Of a stretch of DNA of 64,000 bases, positions 17,724-27,619 are shown piece by piece. Location: positions 434,001 to 498,000 of the forward strand of contig NZ_RCCK01000012.1 of the NCBI RefSeq assembly GCF_003664035.1, read 5' to 3'. Each line of letters opens with the position of its first letter. Position 1 is the first letter of the stretch. Origin of the DNA: Pedobacter alluvionis (GTDB taxonomy: Bacteria; Bacteroidota; Bacteroidia; Sphingobacteriales; Sphingobacteriaceae). The notes below the pieces were generated by a model. The model saw nothing but the letters and a program-made list of their open reading frames with translations. It did no database searches and was not told where the DNA came from. The position numbers were made by a program, and so were the translations under genes.

Positions 17724-17807
17724 AGTCGAGATTTGCAATCTCGACTGAAAGAGTTGTGGATTTATAATCCACCTTAGTGTTCTCAAGTCGGGATTACAAA
17801 TCCCGAC
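17724..17807. repeat. Three consecutive short hairpins between convergent genes
   Basis: Hairpin 1 is AGTCGAGATT-TGC-AATCTCGACT (17724-17746); hairpin 2 is GTGGATT-TAT-AATCCAC (17756-17772); hairpin 3 is GTCGGGATT-ACA-AATCCCGAC (17787-17807). All have perfect stems of 7-10 bp and 3-base loops, and each stem ends in GATT/AATC next to the loop. Arms 1 and 3 are variants of one another (GTCGAGATT, GTCGGGATT). Confidence 0.85.
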
Positions 17808-17816
17808 CAACAATAT

Positions 17817-18314
17817 TTAATTTCTCTTATAAACCGTCTCAGTAGCTTTTGCTTCTTCTCCTTCCGGCGAAACATTGTAAGCCGTTAACACGATTTCATT
17901 TTTGTTAATTATTTCAAGCGTGGTTCGCCAGCCCCAAAGTTGTTCGCCATACTCCGGACTGCCGTATTCTCCAAACACTGAAAAGCCATTCCCTGTAGCA
18001 ACGCCACTCGAAAGCATAATTTGTGTACCCATGTGAAAACTATCTACCCAGCTTGACGTAAATCTTTGATAGGGAATATCAAAACCAATAATCATTTTAC
18101 CTTCAAAAGCTTTTCCTTCCAAACTTCCCTGGTAATCAATAGAAATAAAACGATTACCCAAAATAGAAGTAATTTTTGCTTCAACTAGAGATTCATCTAT
18201 CAGCACATCTTTTTCAAACCAGGTTTTGGTTATCCCATCCCAGGTACCAATTAAATTTTGAAGCTTTTGGTGAGCACCATCTGCTAAAGATTGCTCGAAT
18301 TTACTTTTTGCCAT
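17817..18314 (-). CDS. DUF1579 family protein
   Basis: The 165-residue protein fits DUF1579: KLQNLIGTWDGITKTWFE at residue 17, SILGNRFISIDYQGSLEGKAFEGKMIIGFD in the middle, and GWRTTLEIINKNEIVLTAYN at the end, a lipocalin-like beta pattern. No signal peptide is visible, so it is probably cytoplasmic. Function of the family is unknown. It is convergent with the DUF72 gene, with the hairpin cluster between them. Confidence 0.85.
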   Translation of the reverse strand: MAKSKFEQSLADGAHQKLQNLIGTWDGITKTWFEKDVLIDESLVEAKITSILGNRFISIDYQGSLEGKAFEGKMIIGFDIPYQRFTSSWVDSFHMGTQIMLSSGVATGNGFSVFGEYGSPEYGEQLWGWRTTLEIINKNEIVLTAYNVSPEGEEAKATETVYKRN

Positions 18315-18494
18315 ATCTAAACTTATAAAATAAATTTCAAAAAAACAGTAAAGCTACAAACAAGTGAAAAGAAAGTGATTTATTTTCTCGAATTTTAATA
18401 TTAAATTGAAATTTCGCGTGTTGAAATCAGACCAAACAAAAACCTAGAAACAACAATTTACACAACAATAAATCAAACCAAACAATCTAAATAA

Positions 18495-18971
18495 ATGACA
18501 AATTACGAGATCGAAAACGAACTAAAATCTAATTTAAGCACAGACGAAAAACTAATATGGGCAGGAAAACCTAAGGCAGGAATTTTATTTAGAATCTCAG
18601 ATACATTCTTAATTCCCTTTAGTTTGCTTTGGGCCGGGTTTGCTGTATTCTGGGAAACAAATATCATTACCACTGATGCGCCTTTTTTCTTTAAGCTTTG
18701 GGGCATTCCATTTGTTTTAGTGGGACTATACATCACTATAGGAAGATTTTTTATCGACGCAAAAAAGAGATCGAATACCGTTTACGCAATTACTTCGGAC
18801 AGAATTATTATTAAGACGGGAATATTTAGCAGAGAAATCAAGTCACTAAATATCAGAACCCTAAGCGACATCACAATTAGTCAAAAATCTGATAATAGTG
18901 GGACAATTACATTAGGACCAACTGACTTTAGAAATTCCATGATGCAGGGTATCGAATGGCCAGGCGCGTAA
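18495..18971 (+). CDS. Bacterial PH domain (YdbT-like) membrane protein, C-terminus lost by frameshift
   Basis: The N-terminus carries the LSTDEKLIWAGKPKAGILF motif common before bacterial PH domains, then two membrane segments (about residues 36-57 and 65-85), then the PH-like core NTVYAITSDRIIIKTGIFSREIKSLNIRTLSDI. The frame stops at GIEWPGA. A coherent continuation lies just beyond in another frame (18971-19051), so a single-base deletion near 18956-18970, or a sequencing error, has probably cut about 27 residues. Function of the family is unknown. Confidence 0.7.
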   Translation: MTNYEIENELKSNLSTDEKLIWAGKPKAGILFRISDTFLIPFSLLWAGFAVFWETNIITTDAPFFFKLWGIPFVLVGLYITIGRFFIDAKKRSNTVYAITSDRIIIKTGIFSREIKSLNIRTLSDITISQKSDNSGTITLGPTDFRNSMMQGIEWPGA

Positions 18972-19051
18972 AGCAGCCAGCGTGTCTTGAGTTTATTGAA
19001 GATGTAAAGAATGTTTATGACCAAATTATTAACCTCCAACGACAAAAATAA
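18971..19051 (+). pseudogene. Displaced C-terminal end of the PH-domain gene
   Basis: Read from 18971 the sequence gives KQPACLEFIEDVKNVYDQII followed by NLQRQK and a stop. The pattern of proline, aromatic, FIEDVKxVYxxI is what I expect at the end of this family. One added base between 18956 and 18970 would join it to the upstream gene. No start codon supports separate translation. Confidence 0.6.
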
Positions 19052-19224
19052 TTGCTCAACCGATAAGTTAGTATCCAGAAATCTACCTTAATCCAAAGCT
19101 GTTTAAATTTAAAGAATGATTGTAACGAATCATCTGAAAACAAAAAAAACAATAAACCAATAATTAATGATGGCTATAATTATGAATTGAAAATAGTAAA
19201 TTGTTAACTGAAAACTATCGATGT

Positions 19225-19938
19225 ATGCTAAAAGCTTTAGATCTCAATCAGGTAATGGTTATCGATATCGAAACTGTACCTCAATATCCATCTTTTCAGG
19301 ATGTACCACCCCATTTCCAGGAACTTTGGGAACAAAAAACTCATTATCAGCGAAGTTCTGACCAAAGTCCGGAAGAATTTTATGAAAAAGCCGGCATCAT
19401 GGCCGAATTCGGTAAGATTATCTGCATCAGCCTGGGTATTTTCAGTATTCAGGGCAAATCCGCTTCATTGCGCATCAAATCCATTTTTGGCCACGATGAA
19501 AAAGAAATGCTGCACCAGTTTTCTGCTTTGTTGAGTAAACAAACGCCTAGTTTGATGTTCTGTGCACACAATGGAAAAGAATTTGATTTTCCTTATTTAT
19601 GCCGACGGTTATTGGTTAACGGCATAGAAATTCCGGTTCAATTACAGCTTTCTGGCAAAAAACCCTGGGAGATTAACCACATCGATACGATGGAGCTTTG
19701 GAAATTCGGCGATTACAAACATTTTACTTCATTAAACCTTTTGGCCGCTATTTTAGATATTCCTACACCAAAAGATGATATCAACGGTGCGCAGGTTCGA
19801 CAAGTTTATTATGAAGAAAAAAATCTCGATAGAATTGTTACCTATTGCCAGAAAGATGTAATTACTACCGCCCAGGTGTTGTTAAAATTTAAAGGTATGG
19901 ACATAATTCCGGCAGAAAACATTACCATTGTAACCTAA
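19225..19938 (+). CDS. Predicted 3'-5' exonuclease, DEDDy type (PolB-like)
   Basis: Three exonuclease motifs are visible: DIET at residues 14-17 (motif I), HNGKEFDFPYLCRRL in the middle (motif II), and YCQKDVITTAQVLLKF near the C-terminus (motif III, with the Tyr-x3-Asp of the DEDDy class). This matches the family annotated as predicted PolB-like 3'-5' exonuclease. I prefer the ATG at 19225 to the upstream TTG at 19201. Its stop overlaps the start of the ABC transporter gene (TAATG), so the two are translationally coupled. The physiological substrate is not known. Confidence 0.88.
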   Translation: MLKALDLNQVMVIDIETVPQYPSFQDVPPHFQELWEQKTHYQRSSDQSPEEFYEKAGIMAEFGKIICISLGIFSIQGKSASLRIKSIFGHDEKEMLHQFSALLSKQTPSLMFCAHNGKEFDFPYLCRRLLVNGIEIPVQLQLSGKKPWEINHIDTMELWKFGDYKHFTSLNLLAAILDIPTPKDDINGAQVRQVYYEEKNLDRIVTYCQKDVITTAQVLLKFKGMDIIPAENITIVT

Positions 19939-21644
19939 TGTTAAACGTTGAGCATTTAAATATCGATTTTTATAACCAGGAAGAAAAAACCTGGTTTAAA
20001 GCCGTAAAACAGATCAGTTTTAATGTAAAAAAAGGAACTGTTTTAGGTATTGTTGGCGAGTCAGGCTCTGGAAAATCAGTTACCTCTTTCTCCATTATGC
20101 GCTTGCATGATGAACGTACGGCAAAAATTACGGGAGAAATAGATTTTGAAGAAATTAGCTTGCTCAATCTCAGCTCGAATGAAATCCGCCAGATCAGGGG
20201 AAACCAGATCTCGATGATTTTTCAGGAACCCATGACCTCCCTCAACCCTGTTTTTACCTGCGGATACCAGGTAGCAGAAGCCATCATGTTACATCGAAAG
20301 GTAGATAAAGCAGAAGCGAGAAAACATACCATTGCACTGTTCAATGAGGTACAGCTACCCCGCCCAGAGAAAATATTTGATAGCTACCCACATCAAATAT
20401 CAGGCGGGCAAAAGCAAAGGGTAATGATTGCCATGGCCTTAAGCTGTGATCCAAAATTATTAATAGCCGATGAACCCACTACAGCTTTAGATGTAACCGT
20501 TCAGAAAACGATTTTACAACTCCTGTTAAAATTGAAGCAGGAACGGAACATGGCGATGATCTTCATTTCGCATGATCTAGGTGTAGTAAATGAAATTGCC
20601 GACGAAGTTGCTGTAATGTACAAAGGTGAAATCGTAGAGCAAGGCTCGGCGAAATCTATTTTCGAAAATCCTCAACATCCATATACCAAAGGTTTGCTTG
20701 CCTGTCGCCCCTCACCTGGCCTACAATTAAAAAAATTGCCTGTGGTAGCCGATTTCCTCACCGGAAAAATTGATGATGCTTCGGCACATTTACAGGCTTC
20801 AAACCAACTCACAGCAGCAGAAATAGCCGCACGGAGAGAGAAACTTTACACCCAGAAACCTTTACTTCAGATTAAAGACCTGTGTACCTGGTATCCTATC
20901 CACAACGGCCTTTTCGGCAAAACGACTGATTATGTTAAAGCCGTTGACCAGTTGAATTTTGAGGTTTTTCCTGGCGAAACCTTAGGTCTGGTCGGCGAAT
21001 CGGGTTGTGGTAAAACTACGCTGGGTCGCACCATTTTAAGATTAATCCAGCCAACATCCGGCGAAATCATATTTAATGGCGAAGACATTACGCACATTTC
21101 AAGAAATGATTTGCGTAAATTAAGGAAAGACATTCAGATCATTTTCCAGGATCCTTATGCTTCTTTAAATCCAAAATTAAGCATCGGTCAATCGATTTTA
21201 GAGCCATTACAGGTGCATAAATTATACCGTAACGATAAAGAGCGTAAGCAAAAAGTATTGGAATTACTCGATAAAGTTGGCTTAAAAGAAGAACATTTTA
21301 ACCGATATCCGCATGAATTTAGCGGCGGACAAAGGCAGCGTGTGGTTATCGCCAGGGCTTTGGCTTTACAACCTAAATTTATCATTTGCGACGAATCGGT
21401 ATCTGCTTTAGATGTTTCCGTTCAGGCGCAGGTTTTAAACCTTATTAAAGATCTTCAAAGCGAATTCGGGCTCACTTATATCTTCATTTCTCACGACCTG
21501 GCGGTTGTAAAGCATATTTCAGACCGCATTTTAGTGATGAATAAAGGAAAAATTGAAGAAGAAGGTTTTCCAGAGCAGATATTTTATGCGCCAAAAGCAG
21601 CTTATACTCAAAAGCTGATCGAGGCTATACCAGGACACCAATAA
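19938..21644 (+). CDS. Fused double ATP-binding subunit of a peptide/nickel-type ABC transporter
   Basis: Two complete ABC ATPase domains are joined in 568 residues. Domain 1 has GESGSGKS at 40-47, SGGQKQR, and [12 protein letters not shown]; domain 2 has [15 protein letters not shown] and [12 protein letters not shown]. An oligopeptide-transporter C-terminal segment ([26 protein letters not shown]) follows each. This corresponds to DppD plus DppF or YejF. In the second Walker B the usual Pro is replaced by Ser (DESVS), as in many DppF proteins. Permease and binding-protein genes are not adjacent, so partners must be encoded elsewhere. Confidence 0.93.
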   Translation: MLNVEHLNIDFYNQEEKTWFKAVKQISFNVKKGTVLGIVGESGSGKSVTSFSIMRLHDERTAKITGEIDFEEISLLNLSSNEIRQIRGNQISMIFQEPMTSLNPVFTCGYQVAEAIMLHRKVDKAEARKHTIALFNEVQLPRPEKIFDSYPHQISGGQKQRVMIAMALSCDPKLLIADEPTTALDVTVQKTILQLLLKLKQERNMAMIFISHDLGVVNEIADEVAVMYKGEIVEQGSAKSIFENPQHPYTKGLLACRPSPGLQLKKLPVVADFLTGKIDDASAHLQASNQLTAAEIAARREKLYTQKPLLQIKDLCTWYPIHNGLFGKTTDYVKAVDQLNFEVFPGETLGLVGESGCGKTTLGRTILRLIQPTSGEIIFNGEDITHISRNDLRKLRKDIQIIFQDPYASLNPKLSIGQSILEPLQVHKLYRNDKERKQKVLELLDKVGLKEEHFNRYPHEFSGGQRQRVVIARALALQPKFIICDESVSALDVSVQAQVLNLIKDLQSEFGLTYIFISHDLAVVKHISDRILVMNKGKIEEEGFPEQIFYAPKAAYTQKLIEAIPGHQ

Positions 21645-21649
21645 CAGAA

Positions 21650-22690
21650 ATGCTTAAATATATTTCAATTGCTTTTACCATAATTTTTCTTTCATTAAAG
21701 GTTTCTGCGCAAAAAGTGGAAATCATTCAGTCGACTACTATTTTTGAAAAGGCTCCATTCGAGGCTTGTCACGCCTCTACCCTGGTTGATTTAGGCAAAG
21801 GAAAAATAATGGCAGCCTGGTTTGGCGGAAAACATGAAGGCAGTAAAGACGTCGCAATCTGGTCGTCAATAAAAACCGGAACACAATGGAGCCAACCGAT
21901 CGAAATAGCAAATGGGATAGTCAGCGATACAAGCCGGTTTGCCTGCTGGAACCCTGTTCTTTTTAAAACAAAAAACGGCACTTTATTTTTACACTATAAA
22001 GTTGGTGCAAATCCAAGAAACTGGTGGGCAGAATATAAAACATCTGTTAACAATGGCAAAACATGGTCTAAAGCACATAAATTGCCTAAAGATTTTCTAG
22101 GACCAATCAAAAACAAACCTATTCAATTGCCAAATGGAACAATTCTTTATCCTTCAAGTACAGAAAGTTTAGATGAAAAAACATGGGCAATCCATATTGA
22201 AAAATCAGATGCTGATGGTAAAAACTGGAAAAAGATTAATATTAACTGTGATACTTTTGGTGTAATCCAACCCTCTATTCTAACTTATCCAAATGGGAGG
22301 TTACAGTTATTGTGCAGAAGCAGGCAGAATGTGATTGTACAAAGCTGGTCGGATGATTATGGCGAAACCTGGTCAAAACTTAAGGCTACTCAATTGCCTA
22401 ATCCAAATTCGGGTAGCGATGCCGTAACGCTAAAAGATGGCCGGCAATTACTGATTTACAATCCGTTAACAGCAGGCAAGAACTGGTGGGAAGGCAGATC
22501 GGTATTAAAACTGGCCCTATCAACCGATGGTGAAAACTGGCAAAACATTTATACCTTAGAAAACCACGATAAAGGTGAGTATAGTTACCCGGCCATTATT
22601 CAGGATAAAAAAGGGAACATACATTTAACCTATACTGCCGAAAGGAAGAAAATTACTTATGCGGAGATCAGGTTAATCCGTAGTCCATAA
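21650..22690 (+). CDS. Sialidase/BNR-repeat family exported protein
   Basis: A signal peptide (LKYISIAFTIIFLSLKVSAQ) precedes a six-bladed propeller sequence with Asp-box-like repeats: SVNNGKTWSKAH, SDADGKNWKKI, SDDYGETWSKL and STDGENWQNI. The early EACHASTLVDLGKGKIMAAWFGGKHEG block is typical of the BNR_2 group of putative sialidases and glycosyl hydrolases. Catalytic specificity cannot be set from sequence; many such proteins are not true sialidases. The start is 5 bases after the ABC gene stop, so it may belong to that operon. Confidence 0.85.
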   Translation: MLKYISIAFTIIFLSLKVSAQKVEIIQSTTIFEKAPFEACHASTLVDLGKGKIMAAWFGGKHEGSKDVAIWSSIKTGTQWSQPIEIANGIVSDTSRFACWNPVLFKTKNGTLFLHYKVGANPRNWWAEYKTSVNNGKTWSKAHKLPKDFLGPIKNKPIQLPNGTILYPSSTESLDEKTWAIHIEKSDADGKNWKKININCDTFGVIQPSILTYPNGRLQLLCRSRQNVIVQSWSDDYGETWSKLKATQLPNPNSGSDAVTLKDGRQLLIYNPLTAGKNWWEGRSVLKLALSTDGENWQNIYTLENHDKGEYSYPAIIQDKKGNIHLTYTAERKKITYAEIRLIRSP

Positions 22691-22969
22691 TCCATAAGAT
22701 GGAATGAATGCTAGAAATAAAGTTTAATCTGGGATATTATTTATTTGGTTCATGGTTAATCGTTGATAGTCAATAGCAATTTTCCCTAACCAGTCTTGGC
22801 TATTAACTATGAGCTATTAGACCATCAGCCAGGTAGCCTGTTTGCTGTACTAATGAACCAATGACAAATGAACTATTAAACGATAAACCATCATCGATTT
22901 TACATATTATCCCCTATATTTTCCATCCTGAGCATCTTTTCTGTATCTTCGGTAAATTCAGTTTAGCGT

Positions 22970-25102
22970 ATGGCAAAGAAAAAATCGGCAAGTATAAAAT
23001 TAGTTCTGAATCAATTGGTTAGTGATGTTTTTGAAAAAAACAATAATCAGCTGCTTAATTACAAGCAGGTTTCGGCCAAATTAAATTTGAACGATCAGGA
23101 ATCAAGAGAAACCATTCTCGAGATCTTAAAAGAAGGGAAAAGTGCAGGAATTTTCTTAGAACCAGAAAAAGGTAAATTTAAACTTAAAGAACTGCAGAAC
23201 TTTATTATCGGTACGGTTGATATGACTGCCGATGGATCAGCATATATCATTCCGGAAGATGAATTTGAGAAAGATGTTTTTGTAGCTCCACGAAAACTCA
23301 AAAATGCATTGCATGGTGATACCGTAAAGGCTTATGTTTTTGCAAAGAAAAGCGGTCGTAAAAACGATGGAGAAGTTGTCGAAATCCTTAAAAGAACAAA
23401 ATCAGATTTTACAGGTGTTATCAAGATATCAGATCGTTTTGCATTTGTAATTGCGGATGATAAAAAAATGATGCACGATATTTTTGTACCTCTGGCGGAT
23501 ACTCACGAAGCCAAAAACGGTCAGCGGGTATTGGTAACCTTATCAGATTGGCCTGAAAGTGCAAAAAACCCAATCGGTATTGTTAAACATGTACTGGGTA
23601 ACCAGGGCGAGAACAATACCGAAATGAATGCTATTTTAGCCCAGTATGGTTTTCCATTAGAATTTCCACCACAGGTAGAGCGCGAAGCCAATGCCATTCC
23701 TGAAGAAATTCCAGCAGCAGAAATTGCCAAAAGAAAAGATTTTAGAAACGTATTAACTTTTACCATCGATCCTGCAGATGCGAAAGATTTCGACGATGCC
23801 ATCTCCTATCAAAAACTTCCTAACGGAAATCATGAAATTGGTGTACATATCGCTGATGTTTCGCATTATGTAATCCAGGGAACTGATTTAGATAAAGAAG
23901 CATATAGTCGCGCTACTTCCGTTTATCTGGTCGATCGGGTAATCCCGATGCTGCCTGAACGCTTAAGCAACGGCGTATGTTCACTTCGCCCCCATGAAGA
24001 TAAATTGTGTTTTGCAGCCGTTTTTGAACTGGATGAGCAGGCGAACATCCAGTCTGAATGGTATGGCAGAACAGTAATCCACTCAGACAGAAGATTTAGT
24101 TACGAAGAGGCTCAGGAAGTAATTGAGAATAAAGAAGGTGATTACGCTCAGGAAATATTAAAACTTAACGAATTAGCCTATATCCTTCGCGACCGTAAAT
24201 TCAAAAACGGCGCCATCAGTTTCGAAAGTACCGAAGTTAAATTCAAACTGGATGAAGCGGGCAAACCCATTGGTGTTTACGTAAAAGAGCGTAAAGATGC
24301 CCATAAACTGATTGAAGACTACATGCTTCTAGCCAACCGTAAAGTTGCCGAATTTATCGCCAAGAAAACTAAAGGAAAAGACAAACTGACCTTTGTTTAT
24401 CGTGTGCATGATTCGCCAAACATGGAAACCCTGAATACTTTCGCAACATTTGCTTCGCGCTTTGGTTATAAAATCAATACCAAATCAGATAAAGAAATTG
24501 CCAAATCGCTGAACAATTTAATGGCCGATGTGGAGGGCAAAAAAGAACAAAACATTTTAACTTCGCTGGCCATCCGGTCAATGGCAAAAGCAATCTATTC
24601 AACTAAAAAAACCAGTCATTATGGTCTGGCTTTCGAATATTATACCCACTTTACTTCCCCTATTCGTCGCTATCCCGATGTGATGGCACATAGGCTTTTA
24701 CAAACTTACTTAGACGGTGGTAAATCGGCAGACATGGAGTTTTACGAAGTCGCCTGTGTACATTCTTCGGCTATGGAGAAGAGGGCCGCAGATGCCGAAC
24801 GAGCCTCTATTAAATATAAACAAGCCGAATACTTAGAAAATAATATAGGTACGGAGTACAAAGGGATTATTTCTGGCGTTACCGAGTGGGGAATGTACGT
24901 AGAAATTGAAGAGAATAAATGTGAAGGCATGATTCGTTTAAGAGACATATCAGATGATTTTTACGTACTTGATGAGAAAAACTACTGTATTGTAGGCCAA
25001 CGCAAAAAGAAAAAATACCAACTTGGAGATGAAGTGATGATCAGGGTGAAAAAAGTAGATCTTTCCAAACGTCAAATCGATTTTACCTTAATTCCTGATT
25101 AA
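22970..25102 (+). CDS. rnr: Ribonuclease R
   Basis: This 3'-5' exoribonuclease of the RNB family degrades structured RNA. The N-terminal winged-helix and cold-shock domains (residues 1-240) are followed by the RNB catalytic domain with FTIDPADAKDFDDAISY at about 262, whose aspartates bind the metals, and IADVSHYV, EDYMLLANRKVAEF and HFTSPIRRYPDVMAHRLL. The C-terminus holds an S1 domain (YKGIISGVTEWGMYVEIEEN). Length 710 is normal. The polyprenyl synthase gene follows closely. A TATCTTCG box about 25 bases upstream may be the -7 element. Confidence 0.97.
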   Translation: MAKKKSASIKLVLNQLVSDVFEKNNNQLLNYKQVSAKLNLNDQESRETILEILKEGKSAGIFLEPEKGKFKLKELQNFIIGTVDMTADGSAYIIPEDEFEKDVFVAPRKLKNALHGDTVKAYVFAKKSGRKNDGEVVEILKRTKSDFTGVIKISDRFAFVIADDKKMMHDIFVPLADTHEAKNGQRVLVTLSDWPESAKNPIGIVKHVLGNQGENNTEMNAILAQYGFPLEFPPQVEREANAIPEEIPAAEIAKRKDFRNVLTFTIDPADAKDFDDAISYQKLPNGNHEIGVHIADVSHYVIQGTDLDKEAYSRATSVYLVDRVIPMLPERLSNGVCSLRPHEDKLCFAAVFELDEQANIQSEWYGRTVIHSDRRFSYEEAQEVIENKEGDYAQEILKLNELAYILRDRKFKNGAISFESTEVKFKLDEAGKPIGVYVKERKDAHKLIEDYMLLANRKVAEFIAKKTKGKDKLTFVYRVHDSPNMETLNTFATFASRFGYKINTKSDKEIAKSLNNLMADVEGKKEQNILTSLAIRSMAKAIYSTKKTSHYGLAFEYYTHFTSPIRRYPDVMAHRLLQTYLDGGKSADMEFYEVACVHSSAMEKRAADAERASIKYKQAEYLENNIGTEYKGIISGVTEWGMYVEIEENKCEGMIRLRDISDDFYVLDEKNYCIVGQRKKKKYQLGDEVMIRVKKVDLSKRQIDFTLIPD

Positions 25103-25147
25103 AAATTAAGACATTTGTGCCCGAAAACACAATGTTCAAAGCAAAGC

Positions 25148-26122
25148 ATGCATACTACAGAACAATTACAGCAAATTTTATATACTGCAATACAAAATTT
25201 AAAGCTTCCGGATCACCCTAAACAGCTTTACGATCCGATTACTTACATTATTAACCTTGGCGGAAAGCGTGTAAGACCGTTATTGGTTTTAATGGCCACC
25301 GAACTATTCGGCGAGGATGCAAACCAATCAGTTCACGCAGCAATGGCCATTGAGATTTTCCATAATTTTACGCTCGTTCACGATGACATTATGGATAATG
25401 CGCCATTGCGCAGAGGACAAGCCACTGTACACGAAAAATGGAGTACCAACGTAGCCATATTAAGTGGCGATGTAATGATGGTAGAGGCCAATAAAAACCT
25501 GGCTAAAGTAAATCCAATCTTTCTTAAAGATGCGTTGGATACTTTTAATGCTACTGCTCAGGGTGTTTGTGAAGGTCAGCAGTTAGATATGGAATTTGAA
25601 GGTCGTGATGACGTGAGCATTGAAGAATACATCAACATGATCAGGTTAAAAACTGCGGTGCTTTTGGGCGGTGCACTAAAGCTTGGAGCAATTATCGCCG
25701 GTGCTTCAGAAAAAGATGCAGACTTAATTTATCAGTTTGGCGAAAATATCGGCATTGCTTTTCAGCTACAGGATGATATTTTAGACGTTTACGCTGATCC
25801 GGAAAAATTCGGAAAACAGGTTGGTGGTGATATTATAGCCAACAAAAAAACATTTCTGCTATTAAAGGCATTCGAGCTTGCCGATGGAGAAACCAGAGCA
25901 TCATTGGATACCTGGACAGCATCCAAAGAATTTAACACCCAGGAAAAGATAGATACAGTGCGCCAGGTTTACGATACCTTGGATATTCAGGATATTGCTA
26001 AAGAAAGTATGAACAATTACCTCAACAAAGCGCTGGCCGTATTTGCGCAGATTAGTGTGAGTGAAGAAAGAAAATCAAATCTCTTAACGCTTACTGATCA
26101 GTTAATGGCAAGAGAGCATTAA
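25148..26122 (+). CDS. Polyprenyl diphosphate synthase
   Basis: The trans-isoprenyl diphosphate synthase has both Asp-rich motifs: HDDIMDNAPLRRG, with DDIMD at residues 79-83, and FQLQDDILDVYADPEKFGKQVGGD in the second half. GGKRVRPLL near residue 38 binds diphosphate. It makes a C15 or longer prenyl chain for quinones or other lipids; product length is not readable by eye. I chose the ATG at 25148 because the upstream TTG at 25115 adds eleven unconserved residues. It lies 45 bases after rnr. Confidence 0.93.
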   Translation: MHTTEQLQQILYTAIQNLKLPDHPKQLYDPITYIINLGGKRVRPLLVLMATELFGEDANQSVHAAMAIEIFHNFTLVHDDIMDNAPLRRGQATVHEKWSTNVAILSGDVMMVEANKNLAKVNPIFLKDALDTFNATAQGVCEGQQLDMEFEGRDDVSIEEYINMIRLKTAVLLGGALKLGAIIAGASEKDADLIYQFGENIGIAFQLQDDILDVYADPEKFGKQVGGDIIANKKTFLLLKAFELADGETRASLDTWTASKEFNTQEKIDTVRQVYDTLDIQDIAKESMNNYLNKALAVFAQISVSEERKSNLLTLTDQLMAREH

Positions 26123-26132
26123 TTAAGGTATT

Positions 26133-26216
26133 CGTCATTTCGAGCGAAGAGCAACGAAGCCGAGAAATCTATATCTAAAGATCTCTCCATTTCGCTGCGC
26201 TTCAGTCGAGATGACG
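26133..26216. repeat. Palindromic intergenic repeat, short form
   Basis: It starts CGTCATTTCGAGCGAAGAGC and ends CTTCAGTCGAGATGACG, with AGATCTCTCCATTTCGCTGC inside. The ends pair over about 14 bases with mismatches. It lies between two convergent genes. Confidence 0.75.
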
Positions 26217-26232
26217 TACTTCATATATTTCC

Positions 26233-27072
26233 TTAAGCTTTCACCAATTTATATTTAATCCAAAAATCAGCAGATTTAGCAGCTAACTCGCCACCTTGCA
26301 TTGGTCTCTGACCACCACCCATTTTTCCTCCGCCTCCCATACCGCCACGGCCACTTCTGCCCATGCCGCCACCTCCCATTCCTCCTCTACCTCCAGATCT
26401 TCCTCCACTTCTGTTTCCTCCTTCAGGAGTACCTTCTCTTTTAAAACTGGATTTACCAGGCTCATTTATTTTAATATTATAAACAAGCGGTTTTTTAAGA
26501 TCCAGGCCAACCTGTAGTTGCGCCAATGGAATGCTCAATTCGTAAATCAGATCTCTATTTGGATGAATGCTCATTCCGGTTTCAATGCCATCTTGATTTA
26601 TTGCAGGCAACTCACCATCTGGAATATTTTTAAATCCTGCAACCCTAATACTTTTATTCATTGTCGCCAGACCATGCATCTCTTTATCAGGGGATAAAGC
26701 ATTATACTCATGATGCTCTTCCCCTTCTTTCGGCATTGGTGGTCTTTCCATCAGCGGAAAAGTTAATTTCATCCCATCCTTCTTTTTCCCTGCTGTATTA
26801 ATATTTAAAGTAATGCCACCTCTTAACACACTAAAAGTAGTCTGGGGATCCAATGATTCTATAATAATATATAAATTTTTGTCATCGTTGGCCAAAGCGA
26901 AGGCTAGTTTGGTAGCGTCATTGTATTCATTTAGCGGTTCGTTCCATTCATTCGATATGCCATCGGCCTTAAATGGCTTAACCATGCGGATATTTTCTTC
27001 TACCTCCTGTGCATACAATAACCGGCTAGAAATAAGCGATAGAATTAATAAGAATATTTTCTTCAGATTCAT
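26233..27072 (-). CDS. Exported protein with CBM9-like fold and Gly/Arg-rich tail
   Basis: A signal peptide (KKIFLLILSLISSRLLYAQ) precedes about 180 residues with the look of a family 9 carbohydrate-binding or DOMON-like domain: ADGISNEWNEPLNEYNDATKLAFALANDDKNLYIIIES. From about residue 212 to 265 the sequence turns into a low-complexity stretch rich in Gly, Arg, Met and Ser (GGRGGMGGGGMGRSGRGG), then ends in ADFWIKYKLV, which resumes a beta-strand. The tail is thus an insertion in, not after, the fold. I do not recognise a specific function. It stands alone. Confidence 0.75.
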   Translation of the reverse strand: MNLKKIFLLILSLISSRLLYAQEVEENIRMVKPFKADGISNEWNEPLNEYNDATKLAFALANDDKNLYIIIESLDPQTTFSVLRGGITLNINTAGKKKDGMKLTFPLMERPPMPKEGEEHHEYNALSPDKEMHGLATMNKSIRVAGFKNIPDGELPAINQDGIETGMSIHPNRDLIYELSIPLAQLQVGLDLKKPLVYNIKINEPGKSSFKREGTPEGGNRSGGRSGGRGGMGGGGMGRSGRGGMGGGGKMGGGQRPMQGGELAAKSADFWIKYKLVKA

Positions 27073-27265
27073 TTGGATTAATTTTTAAATCAATGCCCAA
27101 ATCTAATCGTCGCAAATGTTAATTTTTGTTATTTAACAGCGTTTAACACATTAGTCCGGAGTCGACAGTCTGGAGTCTATTAATCGATTTTTCCCACGAT
27201 GTGTCACCCTGAGGGGTAATTCATAATATAAATAAAAGCTTAAGTATATAGTTTCCTCAAACTGT

Positions 27266-27373
27266 CGTCATTTCGAGCGGAGTGCAACGCAGTCGAGAAC
27301 CACGAAGTGCTCAGCGAAGCTAAATCTGCCTAGATAGATCTCTCCATTTCGCTGCGCTACAGTCGAGATGACG
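27266..27373. repeat. Palindromic intergenic repeat, long form
   Basis: It begins CGTCATTTCGAGCGGAGTGC and ends CTACAGTCGAGATGACG. The centre has CACGAAGTGCTCAGCGAAGC, also found at 35341-35463 and 40047-40160. The remainder of the 547-base gap (27073-27571) has no gene that I can support. Confidence 0.75.
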
Positions 27374-27571
27374 ATCATTCTTATTGGAGTGTGTCAATGG
27401 TAACGTAGTCGAAGGACTGGTAATAGCTTGGCGTTAGAATCAATTAACTGCTTTAAATAATTAAGCAACTTTCATATTCTGACCATTAAGAAATTAAGAA
27501 AAATTAAGATTTAAGCGATCGCTGTAAACATTATGGCTATCAACCATGAAGTAATGAACCCTACCAACAAA

Positions 27572-27599
27572 AAAAGTCCCGATTTGCATCGGGACTTTT
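27572..27599 (-). terminator. Rho-independent terminator of rplU-rpmA
   Basis: GTCCCGAT (27576-27583) and ATCGGGAC (27588-27595) form a perfect stem with loop TTGC, extended by AAAA/TTTT. On the minus strand it is followed by a run of seven T. It lies 20 bases beyond the rpmA stop. Confidence 0.88.
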
Positions 27600-27619
27600 C
27601 ATTATGAGTTCGTTACTAA

